Shown here: positions 63,172 to 64,000 of the stretch, one piece after another
Position numbering within the stretch: position 1 is the stretch's first letter
Layout: every line of letters starts with the position of its first letter
DNA from: Cinclus cinclus
Lineage: Eukaryota; Chordata; Aves; Passeriformes; Cinclidae
Assembly: GCF_963662255.1 (NCBI RefSeq)
Contig: NC_085050.1
Location: forward strand, 6,670,834 to 6,734,833
Direction: 5' to 3'
DNA length: 64,000 nt
Notes under the pieces: generated by a model
What the model was told of the DNA's origin: nothing
Databases searched by the model: none
The model's input: only the letters and a program-made list of their open reading frames with translations
Program-made: the position numbers and the translations under genes

Positions 63172-64000
63172 CCTGAAATATCAGGTAGATTGCACTAAAA
63201 TTTAATACATTCTAATAAAGAGGATGATAAAACAATTTCAAAACACACTGAAAAGGAAATTAATTGTTACACATCAATAGCTATATCTGAGTTTTGGTCT
63301 GGATATGGAAGCTACTCCAATCTAAAATAGCAATCTAAAATTTTCCTCTGAAATAGTAATCCATTATTAATGCAATAACAGTATACTATTCCATAAATGT
63401 CAACTCCAATGTGAAGAAAAAAAGCTAAATATTGTCCACTGATAGCAGCAATTCAATTACTTTTCTTCTTCTTTCTCCTTGTTAGCACAGAATATAGTTA
63501 CTGAAATTTTAATATCTTTGAAGAAATGACAATTTAAAAATAAAAAAAAAATCAATAAAATGTGCTGATAACTCCTATTGTGAAAACAATTTGTAACAAA
63601 TGTGAATTTCACTGTTGTTGGGTCTATTTTTTATGATTTGGCCTGAAGTACAGAAGCCTACGTTCCATTCATGGGTTTAACCCGCACTGCTGCACAGTGA
63701 CATGAACCCAGTCTCCTGAACAGTGCCTGATAACACCCTCTTAGAGCAGCTGATAAGGGAAACTGTGGGATTATGACCCACAAAAAGCTCAAAGTGTTTC
63801 CCAGCAAATCCACAAACACCTTAAAACTCGTAACACCATGTGTCTAGGCTATGCTCAACTAGCAGTTCACCTGCAAATTTCTCATAAAACAAGTGTTTTA
63901 CAGCCCCAGTGGGGGTAGGGAAGAGGGGAAACCCAAAACTTTACAGCATTTTATTAAACATGTGTCTAATGCATTGCCAAAACCCCAATGCACTTTAGCA
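63172..64000. other. Unique DNA at the window end
   Basis: No gene or repeat family recognised. Composition is somewhat less AT-rich from 63650 on. Confidence 0.5.

Overview
The window looks like avian nuclear DNA. It is AT-rich, gene-poor, and carries dispersed 3' ends of CR1 (chicken repeat 1) LINEs, recognisable by the phrase about strand-specific tails ending in ATTCTATGATTCTATG or, in the other direction, CATAGAATCA...TTGGAAGGGACC...TCCAACCC. There are no long open reading frames; almost every short ORF is chance or the shadow of a CR1 copy. I see no bacterial, plasmid, phage or CRISPR features and no rRNA or tRNA genes.

The one gene I can name is on the minus strand. Positions 17038-17095 encode the N-terminus of a C-terminal-binding protein (CtBP family: MSLM followed by DKHKVKRQRLDRI), and end after 19 codons plus one base, which is where the CtBP first coding exon normally ends. 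The residue after Leu-3 is Met, which favours CTBP1 over CTBP2, but the paralog is not certain. On this reading, about 17 kb at lower coordinates is the intron leading to the next coding exon (GIRP.../GVRP..., not in the window), and the region above 17.1 kb is a 5' intron or upstream flank of the same gene. The window is therefore mostly intronic or flanking DNA.

Layout: 1-2.1 kb has a CpG-retaining, splice-site-flanked block (possible plus-strand exon), a decayed MIR SINE, a pentanucleotide repeat and a 150-bp AT tract. 2.1-17 kb is mostly unique AT-rich DNA with one CR1 tail (8.2 kb) and a possible minus-strand alternative first exon (7.5 kb). 17.0-17.85 kb holds the CtBP exon and an unexplained 171-codon ORF. 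21-27.7 kb has four CR1 copies, the longest at 25.76-26.21 kb. 33.6-37.8 kb has a motif-rich candidate conserved non-coding block and three CR1 copies. 43.1-44.05 kb has two more CR1 copies around a 640-bp unclassified segment. 53.6-54.0 kb is a very old CR1 copy. 55.2 kb holds a short CpG-retaining block with a good minus-strand splice donor. 58.9 kb has a short CR1 tail and 63.0-63.2 kb an old MIR. Both candidate minus-strand exons (7.5 and 55.2 kb) end in the same phase as the CtBP exon, so alternative CtBP N-termini are a testable idea, not a claim.
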